Source: Pteria penguin (taxonomy: Eukaryota > Mollusca > Bivalvia > Pterioida > Pteriidae). Taken from it: a stretch of DNA of 64,000 nt. The stretch's first letter is position 1. Each line of letters starts with the position of its first letter. The position numbers were made by a program, and so were the translations under genes. The notes beneath the pieces are model-generated. The model was not told the DNA's origin, did no database searches, and was given only the letters and a program-made list of their open reading frames with translations. The stretch spans positions 31,175,005-31,239,004 of the forward strand of contig CM068583.1 in the NCBI GenBank assembly GCA_035048485.1, written 5' to 3'. Below are positions 12,001-23,829 of the stretch, one piece after another.

Positions 12001-15000
12001 TACTGTCAAACAGTATGTCGTTGCACCCAGAGATGTTACATACAAATGATAAAAGGTCATATCAGACATTTATTGTATGACCAAGTCTCTGCATGTAATT
12101 CAAGTAAAATTCATCATTCAAATAAATACATGTAGATAATAAATGTTATACATTTCAGTTGATCAGTTCTGTGGATCCTAAACTGTTAAAGTTAACTGCA
12201 ATAGATGCTGAGATTTATGAGAAATTTCGTAATGAGTTCCCAGACATGAAGATTGATATATTAGTTGAGGAAGATCTAAAATCGAATGAAGGCAAACAAG
12301 TATGAAAACAATTTATTAAATTTTTACGACCCCACCCTGTGCTAGCAGTAGCATAAATTGTTCAATAACGCAAATTAATTAGCCAAATGTGTAAGTCATT
12401 AGCCATGTATACAAAGACAAAACAACTTATACTTAAATTTTTAGAAAATTATGCATGTATATTAAAAAATTACTGAATTTAATATTGAAAAATAGCTGAT
12501 AACACAACTGACAATAAAATTCATGATTTTTGTCTATTACCATATTTACTCGAATATAATGCGCACTTTTTTTAGCCAATTTGACTCATCATTTTTGTGC
12601 TGCATATTATACATAGGGTTAGAAATCTTGAAATTTTTTTTTCCCGCTTTTAATCTTCAGTGGCGGATTTAGAGGGGTGCGTGTGTCAGTTAAAGTATCT
12701 AGAGCCGTCAATCAGACCCATGAGGCGTGAGATATGTCTATTATCTGTAAACTGTCTCCTTCCCGTAGTTAATGCCTAAGCCGATAACAGGAGTAATGTC
12801 TACAGTGTGCCATTCAGTGAACACGATAGAATACTTGCACTGTGTTATTTAGCAATGGTTTCTGAGTAGCAGATTCTTAATTGGTTAGTTATACAACAGG
12901 TGAAACTACTTGACCATAATGGCACAAGCATCGACAGTTTGGATAACACTCATTCATTCATTCTTTATATATTTTGTCTTCACATACAGTAAAGTTCACT
13001 TAGTATAGTAGACGTGCACATTCATTCTAACTAGAGAGAAAAAAATGAAGTGATGGTTTGGGACGAGGGTACTTGTTAAGACATTTGAAGTCTGTACAAG
13101 TTTGATTGTAAATGAAAGGAAAGAGAGAAAAGCGTTGATATCACACAATGAATAAAGGCTGGTCATTCTGTGTGGCTTTTGATAATAATACATGTTACGT
13201 GATTACATTGTAAAAGGTATACGGCAAAGCAAATTCAGCTTACGGTCTTGCTGTTTCAACACAAAATTGACATCTTGTTTTGGAATTTTTCCCCTGCGTA
13301 TTATACACGGAGTTAGACGTTTTTTCATGAATTTCGAGGTCATTTTTAGGGGTGCATGTTATACTCGGGTGCATATTATATTCAAGTAAATATGGTTACA
13401 ATCCAAACTCCGTAAACCAAAATGATTTGTTACTTTGTTACGTTTGTTAGTATTTTTCATTTTATTAATCAGTGGTTCATCTTGTTAATCTGTTGAACTT
13501 GTCACAGGGTTCAGGTATTGATGTTTGTTGACATACATCTGATTACCTCATAATGAGGTAGTAGGATGCATGTCAACAAACATCGATATCTGAACCCTGT
13601 ATCTGTTGTCACAAATTCTAATGATGGGGTGCTACTCTGATATTGTATAAACCCTTGAAATGGTAACAAGGAACTTTATTTAGCCATGTTCACTGTTCAG
13701 AATGTTTAGAGATGGTTTAAATCACGATCACTTTGAAGTTTGATAAAGTTGATGTCAATAGTAACTAAATTAAAGTGTTGTGATGACCATGATTTATGCT
13801 TACAATATAAACAGGAAAAAAAATTGGAAAAAAAAAGACTTTTTTTAACTTACAAAATGTATTTGCCAACTTGATACTCAAGTATTAAAAACGTTTAGCC
13901 ATTTCAATTTTGAATTGGCATTTGGAGAATTGGCGTTCTGGTAGTGCTCACACAGCCACCATAAAAAAAAGCTAGGGGCATTTGGTATTGCATATTGTTG
14001 TCCTTCTGTTAATTCTTCATTTTGTCATAAGTTTGTTCCAACCATTTTCTTTGTAATGAAAAGAGATGTTGAAGTGAAATTTGGTTTTGGTAGCAGTGTA
14101 AGAACAAGCATGTCAAGTTCTTGATTCCTTTCAATAGATTTCTAGCAGAGTTATGGCTGTCAGATTTATACACAATTCAAGAATTTCCAGGTTACAGTAC
14201 TAGTCTCTAGTAACAAGTTTTGCTCTAAATGCATATTTTCTAAAAAGTCATAGGCAGGAGAACTTCCCACATTTAATGTATACTATACTAATTATAGATC
14301 TGTATATAAGATTATTCAATAATATATGTATATTTCAAAAAATTTTAAGCCGGCGTGGCCTAGTGGTATCGCGTCAGACTCCTGATCGGGAGGCTGGGGT
14401 TCGAGTCCCGCTCTGGTCATGCCATTGTCATGTCTTTCGGATGAGACAGTAAAAGACGAGGTCCCGTATCGTGGTATGCATGGCACGTTAAAGATCCCTC
14501 ACTGCTTCGGGTGGGTCCGTTGCAAAGGTCAAAATTTGTATGCTCCGCATCAGGCAGATGCCGTCACCATACACGTGAAATATTCATGGTGTGACGTAAA
14601 ACAATAATCAATCAATCAAAAAATTGTTTACAGAGTGCAAAAACACATAAAAGTTGTATTCTGTGATTCATAAATTCTGAAATGAGAAGCACCATCATCA
14701 CCTTTTATTTCTTCTTTTCTTGTTCAGAAATGGAGAAATTTCTGCAATCAGTTTGAGAATAGAGTTGAGGACTTTAATTTTGGGACGCTATTAAGACTGG
14801 ACTGTACCGGAGATTACACAGAGGAAAATTCAATTTTGTGTAAGTATAATTTTAGTAAAGATAACAACGATAATTGATTTTTACTTAAAACTGTTTTGCC
14901 ATAAAATTCTTTTATGACTTGAAAGTATAAAGTATCAAATCATTCAAATTTTCCACATTGAATGATTTTCAGGCCAAAACGAAAAAATCATGTTTAATTT

Positions 15001-16844
15001 CTTAGGCAGTATTTATTTAATAATGATGAGGCAGAGAGGTTTTTTTTAAATCATCAATTTTATAACAAATGTTTTATGCTTATTGGGAAAATACCAATTC
15101 CCAAAATCAAATCGACCATCATCATTGCTAAGGTGAAGTTGATTTAGATCACATCCCTCGCTATAACTCTGGCTTAATGACTAAGGCAGGTTTGTTGTTG
15201 CCCAAGACATAATCTGTACGGTAATCATGTTCATTTTTGGTCCCCTCTGGCATGTGTGAACATTGATATCAGTTGAATTTAAAGAAAAATTCAATCTGAA
15301 AACTCAGAAAATAGGGACATTGGAAATCGGGAAAACCATATATAAAAATATAAGAATATAATTATCTCAGCAAGGGGATTTCTGAGACAAAAAATATTTT
15401 AGCATTTATTCAATGTACCTGGTTGAACTTGAAATACCAAAAATCCAATCCATCATGAATTACAAAAATTTACGAACAAAACTGGTCAAAAGATGTACAT
15501 GTACAATGAAAAGGCAACACAATTATGTATTGGACATCTTCCAATGAGATATATATAAAACCAATGGTATGACTTCAAGTACCCTATTTTAGGTTCAAAT
15601 CTAACAGGAGAGTTGACCCATTTTATTGTAACAAACTAGCTTAGATAGCAGAATAAGTTAAAGTACTCCATAGGAGCTCCATGTACCTCTAGCTTTGGAT
15701 TTATTAGAGTTTGAATTCCAGTTTAAGTTAGTTAGAATGTACCAGTATAGTAGCTGTCAAAGGTTTGTCATAGAATGTAACAATCTTATACCTGTCGAAA
15801 GTTCGTCATAGAATGTACTAGTGTAGTACCTGTCAGAGGTTTATCATAGAATGTACAAGTACCAGTATAATACCTGTCAAAGGTTTGTCATAAAATGTAC
15901 AAGTCTAGTATTTATCAAAGTTATGTTATAGAAAAACCAGTCTAGAACCTGTCAGCATTTTGTCTTGGAATGTACCAGTATAGTATCTGTCAAAGATTTG
16001 TCATAGAATGTATCAATATAGTACCTGTCAAAGGTTTGTCATAGAATGTACCAGTACCGTACCTGTCAAAGGTTTGTCATAGAATGTACCAGTATAGTAC
16101 CTGTCAAAGGTTTGCCATAGAATGTACCAGTATAGTACCTGTCAAAGGTTTGTCATTTTCTCCAGTTTGCCCCCACCATTAAACACTGGCTGCTATCATA
16201 TATACAGCCTTTTATAAATAAGTATACACATATTAAAACCTTATGTACTTCCACAAATTTTACTCTACCTGTTACTTGCAGATTCATGGTAATGATGTAT
16301 AGATTAAACTCCAAAAACATGCTGTACAGCTTGTAATTTTTTTTATTTTTAATTTATTGTTATTATTATTGTTCATTTATTTTATTATTATTATTATCAT
16401 TAATTTTCCTATTTGTAAAAAGACAGAGGAAGCCATATTGTATAAAACAATAAAAACTTGTTTTCAATTTCTATTTTATGGTATTTTACAATGAACAAAA
16501 ATCAGTGAACAAAGACTTTTAATGTCTTTTCAGCATAAAAGAAAGAAAAAAATATCCCTAAAAATGTGTCAGTGGCACAATGTATAGTGCTTATAGTGGC
16601 ACATATTGTGTAAACAGCTAAAGATGACTTTCACAAGTAATACTTATGATATTGTATTAATCAGCTAATCTTTGTAAAATATATATTCACAAAAGTATCA
16701 AACACTTTGTGTATAATGTTCATTTGTTTCTCCTCACCAGCATACAGAACACAGTTTTTAGCCATTGAAATAGCCAGAAACAAAGAGGGACTGAATAGTG
16801 ATTTGAGACATAAGAAAAACACATCAAAGAAAACCGATTCATAG
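9037..16844 (+). CDS. PBDC1: PBDC1 homologue, five-exon gene (150 aa)
   Basis: Coding exons are 9037-9072, 11131-11190, 12159-12299, 14728-14839 and 16741-16844, all with GT/AG borders; the joined frame of 453 nt is open. The start ATG is fixed by an in-frame TAA at 9019-9021. The protein matches vertebrate PBDC1 along its conserved core. Shared blocks include LISSVDP (residue 33 on), the KWR-FC and VEDFN-GTLLRLDC stretch (80-107), YTEEN and FAIEIARN-EG near 122-134. The long acidic tail of human PBDC1 (about 233 aa) is replaced by a short basic end. The yeast homologue Ypl225w/Chp1 is known as a co-translational chaperone for eEF1A, so a cytosolic role in eEF1A folding is the best guess. The name 'polysaccharide biosynthesis domain' is historical. 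Family assignment is secure; function is by homology. Confidence 0.93.
9073..11130 (+). other. PBDC1 intron 1
   Basis: No exon-like sequence inside. It holds a GC-rich patch at about 9740-9850 of repeat appearance, an A-run at 9957-9973 and the tandem array described separately. Confidence 0.6.
10437..10946. repeat. Tandem array, ~145-bp unit, about 3.5 copies
   Basis: Units marked by CTTTCATATGAC and GTTTTGTTCCCCCTTTA start near 10437, 10582, 10730 and 10875 (periods 145, 148, 145). A (GATG/GACA/GACGG)n microsatellite follows at about 10947-10982. A tandem core plus tetranucleotide block resembles the bivalve 'pearl'-type repeats; that comparison is from memory. Open frames across it come from the repeat, not from a gene. 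Confidence 0.85.
11131..11190 (+). CDS. PBDC1: PBDC1 exon 2
   Basis: Twenty codons starting ADVEMQWAVK, which match the PDIEMAWAM region of human PBDC1. The acceptor is ATTAG|GCA; using the next AG four bases on would break the frame. The donor is AAC|GTATGT. Confidence 0.9.
11604..12031. mobile_element. hAT-like MITE with 8-bp TSD (PBDC1 intron 2)
   Basis: The ends TAGGGGTGCAGCGATA and TATGTCGTTGCACCCAGA are imperfect inverted repeats. It is flanked by the 8-bp direct repeat GATGTTAC (11596-11603 and 12032-12039). Eight-bp duplications and short TIRs are typical of hAT transposons. At 428 bp it has no transposase. Confidence 0.85.
12159..12299 (+). CDS. PBDC1: PBDC1 exon 3
   Basis: Forty-seven codons starting LISSVDPKLLKLTAID, the most conserved block with human PBDC1. 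The acceptor is TTTCAG|TTG and the donor CAA|GTATGA, both phase 0. Confidence 0.93.
12541..13394. mobile_element. TIR element with CCATATTTACT ends and TTA duplication (PBDC1 intron 3)
   Basis: Left end CCATATTTACTCGAATATAA and right end TTATATTCAAGTAAATATGG form imperfect TIRs of about 26 bp. TTA borders each side. The 854-bp interior has no recognisable transposase. The superfamily is not assigned. Confidence 0.75.
13504..13600. mobile_element. 97-bp near-complete palindrome
   Basis: Arms of about 31 bp start ACAGGGTTCAGGTAT and are closely repeated inverted at the other end (ATATCTGAACCCTGT). The centre TACCTCATAATGAGGTA is itself palindromic. Nearly the whole unit can fold on itself. It is a candidate miniature TIR element in PBDC1 intron 3. 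Confidence 0.75.
14347..14615 (+). mobile_element. tRNA-derived SINE (PBDC1 intron 3)
   Basis: Same family as 6582-6849: AAGCCGGCGTGGCC start, box A TGGCCTAGTGGT, box B GGTTCGAGTCC, (ATCA)n tail. Direct repeats TCAAAAAATT at 14335-14344 and 14616-14625 are the target-site duplication. Confidence 0.88.
14728..14839 (+). CDS. PBDC1: PBDC1 exon 4
   Basis: Starts KWRNFCNQFENRVEDFNF and contains TLLRLDC and YTEEN. The acceptor is GTTCAG|AAA; the donor TGT|GTAAGT leaves phase 1. Confidence 0.93.
15732..16155 (+). repeat. 38-bp minisatellite, 11 copies (PBDC1 intron 4)
   Basis: Units begin TAGAATGTACCAGTATAGTA and end GGTTTGTCA. The last copies are almost identical, while earlier ones are diverged and one carries extra bases. 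The purer 3' part suggests recent growth at that end. Confidence 0.9.
16741..16844 (+). CDS. PBDC1: PBDC1 exon 5 with stop
   Basis: Encodes the FLAIEIARNKEG block, then a Lys/Ser-rich end before TAG at 16842-16844. The acceptor is CACCAG|CAT. The tail is far shorter than in vertebrates. Confidence 0.9.
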
Positions 16845-16869
16845 CCCAGGGAAATCCCATATAAATGTG

Positions 16870-17175
16870 AATAAATTAAATGACAGACCTATGGATCTAA
16901 GAGTAACAACTCTGTATGATGATACATGTGTAATGAAGCCTTGCTGAATGCTGATTGTCCCTATGGTACATGTGACTACATAGACTATTTACCTTTTCCC
17001 ATTGTTGACTATTCTATAGGGTAAACTTTTGTCATGGAATACTGATCATGAATTATCAGTGAGATGTTTTTACTCATTTTCAAGAAACTTGATGTATTAA
17101 TTTTAAACTGATGTTTTACATGTGATGTAAACTGCTACATGATTTTTAAATGAATTATTATGAAATAACAATAAA
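16870..17175 (+). promoter_or_regulatory. PBDC1: PBDC1 3' UTR with two AATAAA polyadenylation signals
   Basis: AATAAA occurs at 16870-16875, only 26 nt after the stop codon, and again at 17170-17175. The second is followed by GT-rich sequence and gives a more usual 3' UTR of ~350 nt. The true cleavage sites cannot be read from DNA alone. Confidence 0.6.
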
Positions 17176-17359
17176 CTTTCAATTGTCCAAAACTTTGTGG
17201 ACAATGAGTGCTTCTAATGATTTATCTAATTCACACTTCCCTTCAAAGGACTTTTAATCATTCTACTATTTGATACCTTTTTAATGACATTGATTTCTCA
17301 CTATGAATTATGAAAGAGTTCTGAAAACTTCTTAGAGAGTTTAAAGTTTAGAGTTGATT

Positions 17360-17991
<632 letters not shown>

Positions 17992-18080
<89 letters not shown>

Positions 18081-18129
18081 GTATATGTGTATATATATAT
18101 ATATGTATGTATGTATATGTTTGTATAAT

Positions 18130-18170
<41 letters not shown>

Positions 18171-18181
18171 TATATATATAT
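17992..18181. repeat. (TG)n/(TA)n microsatellite
   Basis: Short TG run, then a long TA tract with interruptions. Tyr/Ile-repeat open frames on both strands are translation of the microsatellite. Confidence 0.9.
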
Positions 18182-18851
18182 GTTTTAAACAGATACAATG
18201 TACATGTATATACTATTGATAAGGATATATGGATATACTAACTAGCAGATTTGTCCAAGATCATTGAAATAAGACTTGTTTCATTGATAGGACAGATTAT
18301 ACAAATTGTCTTATTGTACCAATATGAATATAGAAAATGAAAGCAAAATAGTTTGATGGTTTATATTATTCCATTTAAATGCTGCAAAGAACTCTTACTC
18401 CTACTATTACTTGTGGTACTTACTTATTTCTTACTTTGGAATATTAATCTTTATACGCTCCATTGACTAAGTTGATCCCTGATAGGTGCTGATTTCTGGG
18501 GTGTACCAGTATGAATATAAACATTCATATCACACACAGATGAATTAAACTCAGTTCATTGTAACTAAATATGGTTGTTTATTGCATCTAGGTCTTCTCA
18601 GTAAGGTGTAAGCATTAACTATAGCAAATGCTAGTGGATTTTCATAAAACTTATACAGAATGCTTGAATAATGCAGAGGAAGAGCTCTTTTGATTTTGAA
18701 AAAAAAACTGTATGTCGTTACAGAGTTGTGGGACTTTGATTTTTTTTTATGGATAGAATAATGGCAGGTTTTGTGGAAAATACCCCATTTGATGGTACAG
18801 TGTTATGGGTCTTTGAAATTTTTTTTTTGTGAAATTATGAGAAATTCATTT
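18182..18851. other. Intergenic, no gene recognised
   Basis: AT-rich DNA. Part of it (about 18640-18830) resembles 31620-31760 inside mortalin intron 4, so it belongs to a dispersed repeat. Confidence 0.5.
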
Positions 18852-18975
18852 CTCACTCCAACTTTTTCAAATTGAAATTGGCACTAGAACTGTTTATGTA
18901 CTTTAAAATATATCTCACTCCAACTCTTTCAAATTGAAATTGGCACTAGAACTGTTTATCTACTTTAAAATATAT
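18852..18975 (+). repeat. 62-bp direct repeat, two copies
   Basis: CTCACTCCAACT..TTCAAATTG units start at 18852 and 18914 and differ at only a few positions. Confidence 0.85.
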
Positions 18976-19019
18976 ATACATGTACATATTACAGGTTTTT
19001 ATTTTTTTCTGTACTCTTA

Positions 19020-19245
19020 CACTTTTGACATAGAAAAAAGGAGGAGGGGGGTATATTTTTCTTCTACTTCTTACTGCCTTCATGGATTTCCATAATTTTT
19101 CACAGGGTTGTTGCCCAGGTCAAGGCATGTGTCATCTTGAGGTCCTGAATAATAGGCAATGGGAAAATGTTTCCATACTTTCAAATTTCATCCCTTCAAA
19201 TTAAGCGATTGGCATATTATGCCACACTAGGTATTGCTCTTGTTT
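19020..19245. repeat. Dispersed repeat, also at 32735-32962
   Basis: The two copies share order and wording, for example ACTTCTTACTGCC, CACAGGGTTGTTG and the end ATTATGCCACACTA followed by GCTCTTGTT. A partial 3' end is at about 28855-28940. The end includes a small TGGCATATTATGCCA palindrome, like hairpin-ended elements elsewhere in the window. Confidence 0.75.
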
Positions 19246-19299
19246 CTATGCTCCCCAAATACCTGCTGTTGTGTCTGTGTCCTACTGTCCGTCCATCCG

Positions 19300-19740
19300 A
19301 GCTCATATCTCCTATACCTTTCATCAGAATTTGATCATACTTCACCAAAATTTTATTTAGGTTAAGGACTTTGGGACAAAGGTCAAGGTCACCTACTAAC
19401 TGTGACTTAAAATACCATGAAGTATGTATATCTCCTACACCTTTCATCAGAATTTGATCATACTTATCAAAATATTATTTAGGTTAAGGACTTTTGGACA
19501 AAGGTCACTCAAGGTCATTTCTGAAAGGTCAAGGTCACTTATTAACTATGACTTAAAATACCATGAAGTACTTGTATCTCTTACACCTTTCATAATAAGT
19601 TGATCATACTTCACCAAAAATGTTATTTAGGTTAAGAGCTTTTAGACAAAGGTCACTCAAGGACATTGCTGAAAGGTCATGTTCACGATAAAAAGTCTTA
19701 TTTCATAACTTATCAAGGTCAAGCTTACTCATTTTAGTTT
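19300..19740 (+). repeat. Tandem array, ~125-145-bp unit, three copies
   Basis: Units marked by TTTGATCATACTT and TTATTTAGGTTAAG start near 19305, 19430 and 19575. Each carries AAAGGTCA and AAGGTCA words. Confidence 0.8.
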
Positions 19741-19917
19741 AAGATTCTATGATCACTTGTTGTTCTACAGTTGACTCAATTGGATATCTACATGATACAA
19801 TGAGATCTGAAATCGTCATCAATTAACACAATGATTTCCTATATATTAAGTCATTCATTTCCTTCATTATTGCTGTGCTTCTTAGTGCATCCATCACTTT
19901 TACTGATTTTTATATGC

Positions 19918-21290
19918 CTGTCCTAAGACGGGGCATATTATGTTATGGAGTTGTCCATCCGGCGTCCGGGATAAAATTGTCTGGGTCATAACTTCTTTCC
20001 CTGTTCATGGATTTTAATAACATTTCACAGAATTGTTGCTTAGGATCCAAGGGTGTGTCATGACCTTGAAACAAGGTCATAGCTCAAAGGTCAAGGTCAC
20101 AACATGCAAAGGGAGTAAAACCTTTTCCGGACCATAACTTCTTGCCATGTTCATGGATTTCAATAATATTTCGCAGAATTGTTACTTAGGACCCAAGGGT
20201 GTCTCATTACTTTGACCCAAGGTCATAGGTCAAAGGTCAAGGTCACAACATGCAAATGAGTAAAACCTTGTCTGGGCCATAACTTCTTCCCCTGTGCATG
20301 GATTTCAATAATATTTCACAGAATTGTTACTTAGGACCCAGGGTGTGTCATGACGTTGAACCAAGGTCATAGGTCAAACGTCAAGGTCACAACATGCAAA
20401 GTGAGTAAAACCTTCTCCAGGCCATAACTTCTTTCCCTGTGCATGGATTTCAATAATTTTTCACAGAATTGTTACTTAGGACCCAATGGTGTGTCATGAC
20501 CTTGACCCAAGGTCAAAGGTCAAGGTCACAACATTCAAAGGGAGTAATACTTTTTACGGGCCATAACTTCTTGCGCTGTTCATGGGTTTCAATAATTTTT
20601 CACAAAATTGTTACTTAGGACCCAAAGGTGTGCCATGACTTTGACCCAAGGTCATAGGTCAAAGGTCAAGGTCACAACATGCAAATGAGTAAAACCTTGT
20701 CTGGGCCATAACTTCTTCCCCTGTGCATGGATTTCAATAATATTTCACAGAATTGTTACTTAGGACCCAGGGTGTGTCATGACCTTGAACCAAGGTCATA
20801 GGTCAAACGTCAAGGTCACAACATGCAAAGTGAGTAAAACCTTCTCCAGGCCATAACTTCTTTCCCTGTGCATGGATTTCAATAATTTTTCACAGAATTG
20901 TTACTTAGGACCCAATGGTGTGTCATGACCTGACCCAAGGTCATAGGTTAAAGGTCAAGGTCACAACATTCAAAGGGAGTAATACTTTTTACGGGCCATA
21001 ACTTCTTGCCCTGTTCATGGATTTCAATAATTTTTCACAAAATTGTTACTTAGGACCCAAAGGTGTGTCATGACTTTGACCCAAGGTCATAGGTCAAAGG
21101 TCAAGGTCACAACATGCAAAATGAATAAAACTTTGTCCGGGCCATAACTTCTTCCCCTGTGCAAGGATTTCAATAATATTTCACAGAATTGTTGCTTAGG
21201 ATCCAAGGGTGTGTCATGACCTTCACCCAAGGTCATAGGTCAAAGGTCAAGGTCACAACATGCAAAGTGAGTAAAACCTTGCTCGCCTCC
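19918..21290 (+). repeat. ~143-bp satellite of AGGTCA half-sites, about nine copies
   Basis: Units contain CCATAACTTCTT, CACAGAATTGTTACTTAGGA and then AGGTCATAGGTCAAAGGTCA. A higher-order period of 429 bp (three units) is visible: the block starting near 20271 recurs near 20700, and a third, more diverged copy starts near 21131. TATGCC...GGGCAT near 19914-19940 may form the hairpin at the array's left border. No coding sequence. Confidence 0.9.
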
Positions 21291-21927
21291 ATGAATATTA
21301 ATGAGCCCAAATTAACCAATTAGGGTAATGTCTGACAGATTTTGCCAAACGATCTATCTCCCGGTACCAATTCACAAAATAAAGCGCATTGGTTCTCCGC
21401 GCCGGGCACTGCCATTACATATAATCCGAAATCTCTAGACGACAATTTCATTGGTTAAGAGAATTTAGGTATACGTTATAAATATCCATGAGAAACGAGC
21501 GTAATCGGGCAGAGACAACCACGGGTTTGAGAGAGAAAAGCCAAGGGAGCAGACACAATGGGTACTGGACGTTTCGGCACCTGTTTAAAGTTGTTTCGGC
21601 ACCCAACAAAGCTGTTTCGGCACCTACGCATTTTAATTAATATTAAAACACTTAGGTTTATTTATGACTTAATTGCCATTTTGTTAATATGCACATGTTT
21701 ATCTTTCTATAAATTATGTTTTCATTTGATAAAGTAGTAGCACATTTGTCAAAATATCACAGGATCTTTTTTTCTGGGTGGTTTCCGATACTGCTAATTA
21801 TTCCACCAATTTAATTAATGATACCCCTTGTGTGTTGTAACTGTACCAAAAAATAAAGAGTTATTTTCAGCCATTTTCAAGGCTGCAATACCTCTCCCCT
21901 TTCCAGACTGAAAAGTGGAAAATAGTA
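21291..21927. other. Intergenic, with a second TTTCGGCACC cluster
   Basis: No gene. Three GTTTCGGCACC words lie at about 21569-21625, same orientation as the array at 710-798. The rest is AT-rich. Confidence 0.55.
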
Positions 21928-21934
21928 GTAATGG

Positions 21935-21970
21935 CAGAGACATATATACACATGTGTATATATGTCTCTG
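21935..21970. mobile_element. 36-bp palindromic mini-insertion with 7-bp TSD
   Basis: Perfect palindrome with CAGAGAC/GTCTCTG ends, bordered exactly by GTAATGG at 21928-21934 and 21971-21977. Confidence 0.85.
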
Positions 21971-22436
21971 GTAATGGTAGGCTGCAGTCCCCTTTCAAAA
22001 ATCCTTAGATCCGCCCATGGTAAGTGTCTAGCTCTAACCCCTTGCCACAAAAAGTGGCTTAAAACAGTTAGTGGTATGATATTGCAAATTTTGTTTTGAG
22101 TTTACAAGGTTGGCCCTTCCACTTTTGAATTGCTTCCCACGGGCCTGGTATGTGAATTATGATCGTCAGTGGATATCAAATAAAACTGCGAGAGATGGAA
22201 TCACCGACTTTGCGGCACTAACAAATGCAAGAATTTTATATTTTATCATTTTGCTCATAAACAAGGATATTAGTAAGTTATATTAGTAGATTACAAATCC
22301 ATTAGATGCTACTGCATAAAAAGGCTTATTGAAAATCTCTCTGTACTATATACATTTTCAAATCGAAAGGAAAAATTTCTGTATGAAAGAAATCGTTTCA
22401 ATTCATGTCATTATTATTAAATACATGTACTTGAAG

Positions 22437-22471
22437 CAGACATATATACTTTTTGTGTATATATGTCTCTG
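22437..22471. mobile_element. Decayed palindromic mini-insertion
   Basis: 35-bp imperfect palindrome, CAGACATATATAC ... GTCTCTG, with two bases missing from the left end relative to the family. The flanks CTTGAAG and CTTATAC agree at only four of seven positions, so the duplication has decayed or this is a rearranged copy. Confidence 0.6.
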
Positions 22472-23482
22472 CTTATACTAACCATGCATGATTAATTAAA
22501 TAGCTCGGGTGACATCCGCATATCAATGAAAGCGTATATTGACCACTGCCGACGTCGGTATTTTCATAAATTTTAATGGGGTGAAAGTAAGGGGGGGGGG
22601 GGGCTAGGTGTAAAGGAAATTAATTTTTAATTGATAAATTGTTTAATATGTAATTAAAAACAATTATTTTTCTAAAGGGAAGTTGTAAGCCCCGCCTCTT
22701 ACTTGGACAGCTAGCGGATAGCACGTATATACCTCCCTGCGGATATATACAATCTGAAGCTGTCAATCACGTATCTATAGATATATAAGTCCCTGCTTTC
22801 GATAAAAGTGAAAGTAGTCTATGTCTGTGATCAATTGCCTTATTCAATATAAACGCAAATAACGATCTTCATTATGTGTGAAGCCACGGTCTAGACGTGT
22901 TTAATTTCGGGTTAATTACTTTCTCTGAAAATGTTAATGCGTTGTTTTCTAAGTGAAGGAAATTGATAAAAGGTAATTAACATAATGAAGAGAACAAAGT
23001 GAAATTTGCAATTAGAAATTTATTATGAGAAAGCGTTTTAATATGTCTGAATCTCTTCCACATATCATCATTCTATTTCTAAAACCCAACAATGAACACC
23101 GTAACTGAATCAATCACTTGATGAGCTTCAAGCGTTACAGGCATTTTTTGCACACAGTGACTGGGACTGGACAAACACTCCGCCAGCACTTTCACAGAGG
23201 ACTTTGCGGATACTGAACCGCCTCGCAATGGGTCTCTCATTCCACAACTTGAAGGGAACACGAACACAGGTGCTCATATATAGTACGAGACGGAGACGTT
23301 GTTTATATGAAAACGAGCACCTGTGAACTCGAATGCCCAGATTGCTCCTCGTCATCCTATGTGATAGATGATCGCAACCCGCGGCAGATGTGGTGACCAG
23401 AATCAGACGACCATCCTCACCATCGTAATCATAGAAAGAGTTGCAAAGTTGAACAGGTCAATATACGCATTTCATATTGATT
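22472..23482. other. Intergenic, no gene recognised
   Basis: G-run near 22591-22602. A half-palindrome ATATAAGTCCCTG near 22775-22790 and a CTATGTCTGTG word near 22820 resemble broken mini-palindromes. At 23278-23325 a fragment of hairpin-ended family 2 is present (TACGAGACGGAGACG ... AACGAGCACCTGTG), shared with 37557-37615 and 43610-43675. Confidence 0.55.
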
Positions 23483-23504
23483 CAGAGACGTATTTATGTC
23501 TCTG
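23483..23504. mobile_element. 22-bp palindromic mini-insertion with 7-bp TSD
   Basis: CAGAGAC ... GTCTCTG ends around a short TA-rich centre, bordered exactly by ATTGATT at 23476-23482 and 23505-23511. Confidence 0.85.
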
Positions 23505-23785
23505 ATTGATTTCACGGTAGAACATCATATGTCGGGCAATTAATGGGAGATTAAATTAATATGAAAAAGGTCTATTCGGTGATAAAACTTTTTAAAAATC
23601 TATATCAAGGACTTACATAAATTTGTTTAAATTGACCCATTGCTTTGAATTTCGTGATGTCACAATACATTTTCAATGTTTGTCCGAGGTATGACCGAGG
23701 TTTAAAGTATTGTGACGTTATTTGTTTTAACAATTTTTCGTGCATTAATGAAAGGGTTATTAATATGCCTTTGTTTCTCTATAAA

Positions 23786-23822
23786 CAGGGACTTATATAT
23801 ATATATTATATATAAGTCCCTG
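23786..23822. mobile_element. 37-bp palindromic mini-insertion with 7-bp TSD
   Basis: CAGGGACTTATATAT ... ATATAAGTCCCTG, a variant of the same design, bordered exactly by CTATAAA at 23779-23785 and 23823-23829. Confidence 0.85.
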
Positions 23823-23829
23823 CTATAAA

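Noticed and set aside
15732..16155. CRISPR array (regular repeats)
   Set aside because: Repeats are contiguous with no unique spacers, inside an intron of a eukaryotic gene.
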